From Lachnospiraceae bacterium (GTDB lineage Bacteria; Bacillota; Clostridia; Lachnospirales; Lachnospiraceae): a stretch of 64,000 nucleotides of DNA. The position numbers and the translations under genes are program-made. The notes under the pieces were generated by a model, which made no database searches, had not been told where the DNA came from, and saw only the letters and a program-made list of their open reading frames with translations. Of the stretch, positions 62,695 to 64,000 are shown piece by piece. The DNA lies in NCBI GenBank assembly GCA_910575475.1, contig CAJTGD010000024.1, forward strand, positions 1-64,000. Reading direction: 5' to 3'. The first letter of the stretch is position 1; the number at the start of each line of letters is the position of its first letter.

Positions 62695-62729
62695 AAAAAC
62701 GGATACCAAAATCTGCGGTATTCGTTTTT
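62695..62729. terminator. Second hairpin terminator before spoIVB
   Basis: AAAAACGGATACC pairs with GGTATTCGTTTTT with one G-T wobble, 9-nt loop. The A and T tracts make it work in both directions. It insulates spoIVB from upstream transcription. Confidence 0.75.
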
Positions 62730-62831
62730 GTATGTCTTTCGAATCTGTAGGTACAGCTCTTTATTTTTCGGCTTTGGGTATAAATGGAAGATACACGTGA
62801 GAAAATGAGAACAGGAAGGATGTAAGGCGGC

Positions 62832-63896
62832 ATGAAGAACAAAGGAATCAAAAGTATGATCCTGGCGGCAGTCTTCTTTTCCGGGCTGCTGGCTTCAGGG
62901 TGTCTGGGATGGGCGGCGGCAGGCTATGTTCCTCAGGAAGAGGTCAGCACCGTTGAGATCGGGGAGGATACGGTCCTGGTAGGCGGGATGCCCGTGGGGA
63001 TCTATATGGAAACAGACGGAGTTCTCGTCCTGGATACACAGACCATTGAGGGCGTGGACGGGCTGGAGCACGATCCGGCGGGCAATCTGGTAAAATCCGG
63101 CGACTATATCGTCGGGATCAACCAGGAAGAGGTCAGCGGAAAGGACGACCTGATCCAGGTTCTGAAAAATCTGACCGACAAGGACGTGGTGCTGACTCTG
63201 CGCAGGGAGGATGAGACGGTGGACGTGCGCCTGGAGGCAGTGGAAAATGCTCCCAATGATTATAAGCTTGGGATCTGGGTTCGGGACAATGTACAGGGAC
63301 TGGGGACCATTACCTTTCTGAACCAGAACAGCAGGTTCGGCGCCCTGGGGCATGGGATCCATGACGCGGATACCAATGTGCTGATGGAGATCGAGGACGG
63401 AAGCCTCTATAAGACCAGCATCCGTTCGATATTAAAAGGTGAATACGGGATTCCGGGTAGCATGGAAGGCCTGATCGTATATAATTCGTTTAACCGGCTT
63501 GGAACCATCGACAAAAATACGGAGGCCGGAATCTACGGGGCAGTGGAGAAGATCGACGACCTGTTCCAGGAGCAGATCCCGGTTCAGGTAGCCGCGAAGG
63601 AGGAAATCCATACAGGGGAGGCGGTGATCCGCTGTTATCTGGAGGATGAGATCCGGGAATATGCGGTCATGATCAACGGTGTGGATCCGGAACCGAAGGA
63701 GATCAACAAGGGGATCGTATTTCAGGTGACAGATCAGGAACTTCTCGACAAAACAGGAGGGATCATTCAGGGAATGAGCGGTTCGCCGATCCTCCAGGAC
63801 GGAAAGCTTGTCGGCGCGGTGACCCATGTATTTGTCAATGATCCGACAAAAGGATACGGAATCTTTGCGGAAACAATGGTGCGCGAAGCGCAGTAA
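62832..63896 (+). CDS. spoIVB: SpoIVB-type serine peptidase (S55)
   Basis: The 354-residue protein has an N-terminal membrane anchor (about 8-30), a PDZ region (about 65-125; LVKSGDYIVGINQEEVSGKD) and the S55 peptidase domain with the catalytic His in GALGHGIHD and Ser in IIQGMSGSPILQDGKLVGAV. SpoIVB is made in the forespore and triggers pro-sigma-K processing through SpoIVFA. It therefore marks the organism as a spore former. In relatives spo0A follows; the window ends 104 bp after the stop, before any such gene can be seen. Confidence 0.95.
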   Translation: MKNKGIKSMILAAVFFSGLLASGCLGWAAAGYVPQEEVSTVEIGEDTVLVGGMPVGIYMETDGVLVLDTQTIEGVDGLEHDPAGNLVKSGDYIVGINQEEVSGKDDLIQVLKNLTDKDVVLTLRREDETVDVRLEAVENAPNDYKLGIWVRDNVQGLGTITFLNQNSRFGALGHGIHDADTNVLMEIEDGSLYKTSIRSILKGEYGIPGSMEGLIVYNSFNRLGTIDKNTEAGIYGAVEKIDDLFQEQIPVQVAAKEEIHTGEAVIRCYLEDEIREYAVMINGVDPEPKEINKGIVFQVTDQELLDKTGGIIQGMSGSPILQDGKLVGAVTHVFVNDPTKGYGIFAETMVREAQ

Positions 63897-64000
63897 CACG
63901 CGGATTTCCCGGCCCTTGGGAACAGAATCTGCTAAGAGAAGAATCAGATGCTTTGGAGGATGAACCGGAAACGGCCCGGATACAGTATCGACAGTTTCCG
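63897..64000. other. Right-end sequence, no gene visible
   Basis: The last 104 bp contain no convincing start codon with ribosome site. A short run TTTGGAGGATGAACC near 63953 resembles a ribosome site plus ATG but cannot be judged before the window ends. Confidence 0.3.

Larger units (their letters stand above)
62509..62831. other. 323-bp gap: two hairpins and no gene
   Basis: This spacer contains the repeat-associated hairpin (62523-62604), a second terminator (62695-62729) and an AT-rich stretch before spoIVB. I found no ORF of note. A sporulation-sigma promoter for spoIVB is expected in the last 100 bp, but I could not assign boxes with confidence. Confidence 0.5.

Noticed and set aside
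62509..62831. A sigma-G or sigma-F promoter for spoIVB
   Set aside because: Such a promoter is expected from known biology, but no stretch matched the consensus well enough to report.

Overview
The window looks like chromosome of a spore-forming Lachnospiraceae-type Clostridium relative. It carries a SpoIVB peptidase and small CotF-like coat proteins, a Clostridia-style 2-hydroxyacyl-CoA dehydratase activase, a long single-chain PurL, a FolB-FolK fusion, GPH-type sugar transporters, strong AGGAGG ribosome sites and a CIRCE-controlled Hsp20. Base composition is near 50% GC, except for two AT-rich toxin-antitoxin-like islets at the left end and near 56.8-57.5 kb. I saw no rRNA, tRNA, CRISPR array, intact insertion sequence or prophage. 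The taxonomic call is an inference from gene content.

Layout. 0.1-1.6 kb: an orphan AbiEi-like antitoxin and a TIGR03915-type DNA-metabolism protein without its usual radical-SAM partner. 1.8-7.3 kb: a tight, partly overlapping run of NfeD, SPFH protein, LytTR response regulator, GHKL kinase and a nuclease-helicase fusion. 7.4-9.4 kb: a hypothetical protein, Hsp20 with CIRCE, and a GreA-type factor. 9.5-13.8 kb: a 1445-residue dehydratase activase. 14.1-18.8 kb: a rhomboid-like membrane protein, an MBOAT/DHHW O-acylation pair and a lipoprotein. 18.9-27.9 kb: pyruvate kinase, a TIGR01906 membrane protein, PurL, coat-like proteins, a C26 amidase and a dipeptidase. 28-33.2 kb: an AraC regulator, an alpha-L-rhamnosidase and a GPH symporter, likely a plant-glycan or flavonoid-glycoside unit. 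33.3-42.1 kb: argG, a TetM-like GTPase fused to a Rae1-like nuclease domain, a cysteine hydrolase, an iron alcohol dehydrogenase, proB and proA. 42.1-45.7 kb: an AraC regulator, an alcohol-dehydrogenase pseudogene and a GPH symporter. 46.1-50.5 kb: a folate operon (folC, folE, HD protein, folP, folBK). 50.6-56.7 kb: two GNATs, then a two-component/ABC transporter module of antimicrobial-peptide type. 56.8-57.5 kb: a RelB/RelE-like pair whose toxin has a premature stop. 57.7-60.1 kb: tyrA-aroA. 60.4-63.9 kb: a divergent EF-G paralog and spoIVB.

The most interesting object is the 956-residue protein at 34995-37865. It joins a complete Tet(M)/EF-G-type ribosomal GTPase, with intact G motifs, to a C-terminal NYN domain very like Rae1/YacP, a nuclease that cuts mRNA in the ribosomal A site. 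The gene has a strong promoter and a leader with a terminator-like hairpin inside a 44-codon upstream ORF, an arrangement that suggests ribosome-controlled attenuation. A second translation oddity is the EF-G paralog at 60430-62508, where the catalytic GTPase histidine is tyrosine and the NKxD motif is TEMD.

Small-scale structure is rich: long palindromic elements at 44.1 and 57.5 kb from one MITE-like family, a 50-nt repeat with TATACC/GGTATA ends in front of both pyk and an alcohol dehydrogenase gene, a shared terminator-associated repeat at 8.1 and 62.5 kb, and a 63-bp in-frame duplication inside the helicase gene. Several accessory modules are decaying: the orphan antitoxin, the toxin with a stop codon, the internally deleted alcohol dehydrogenase and an ABC ATPase stub.
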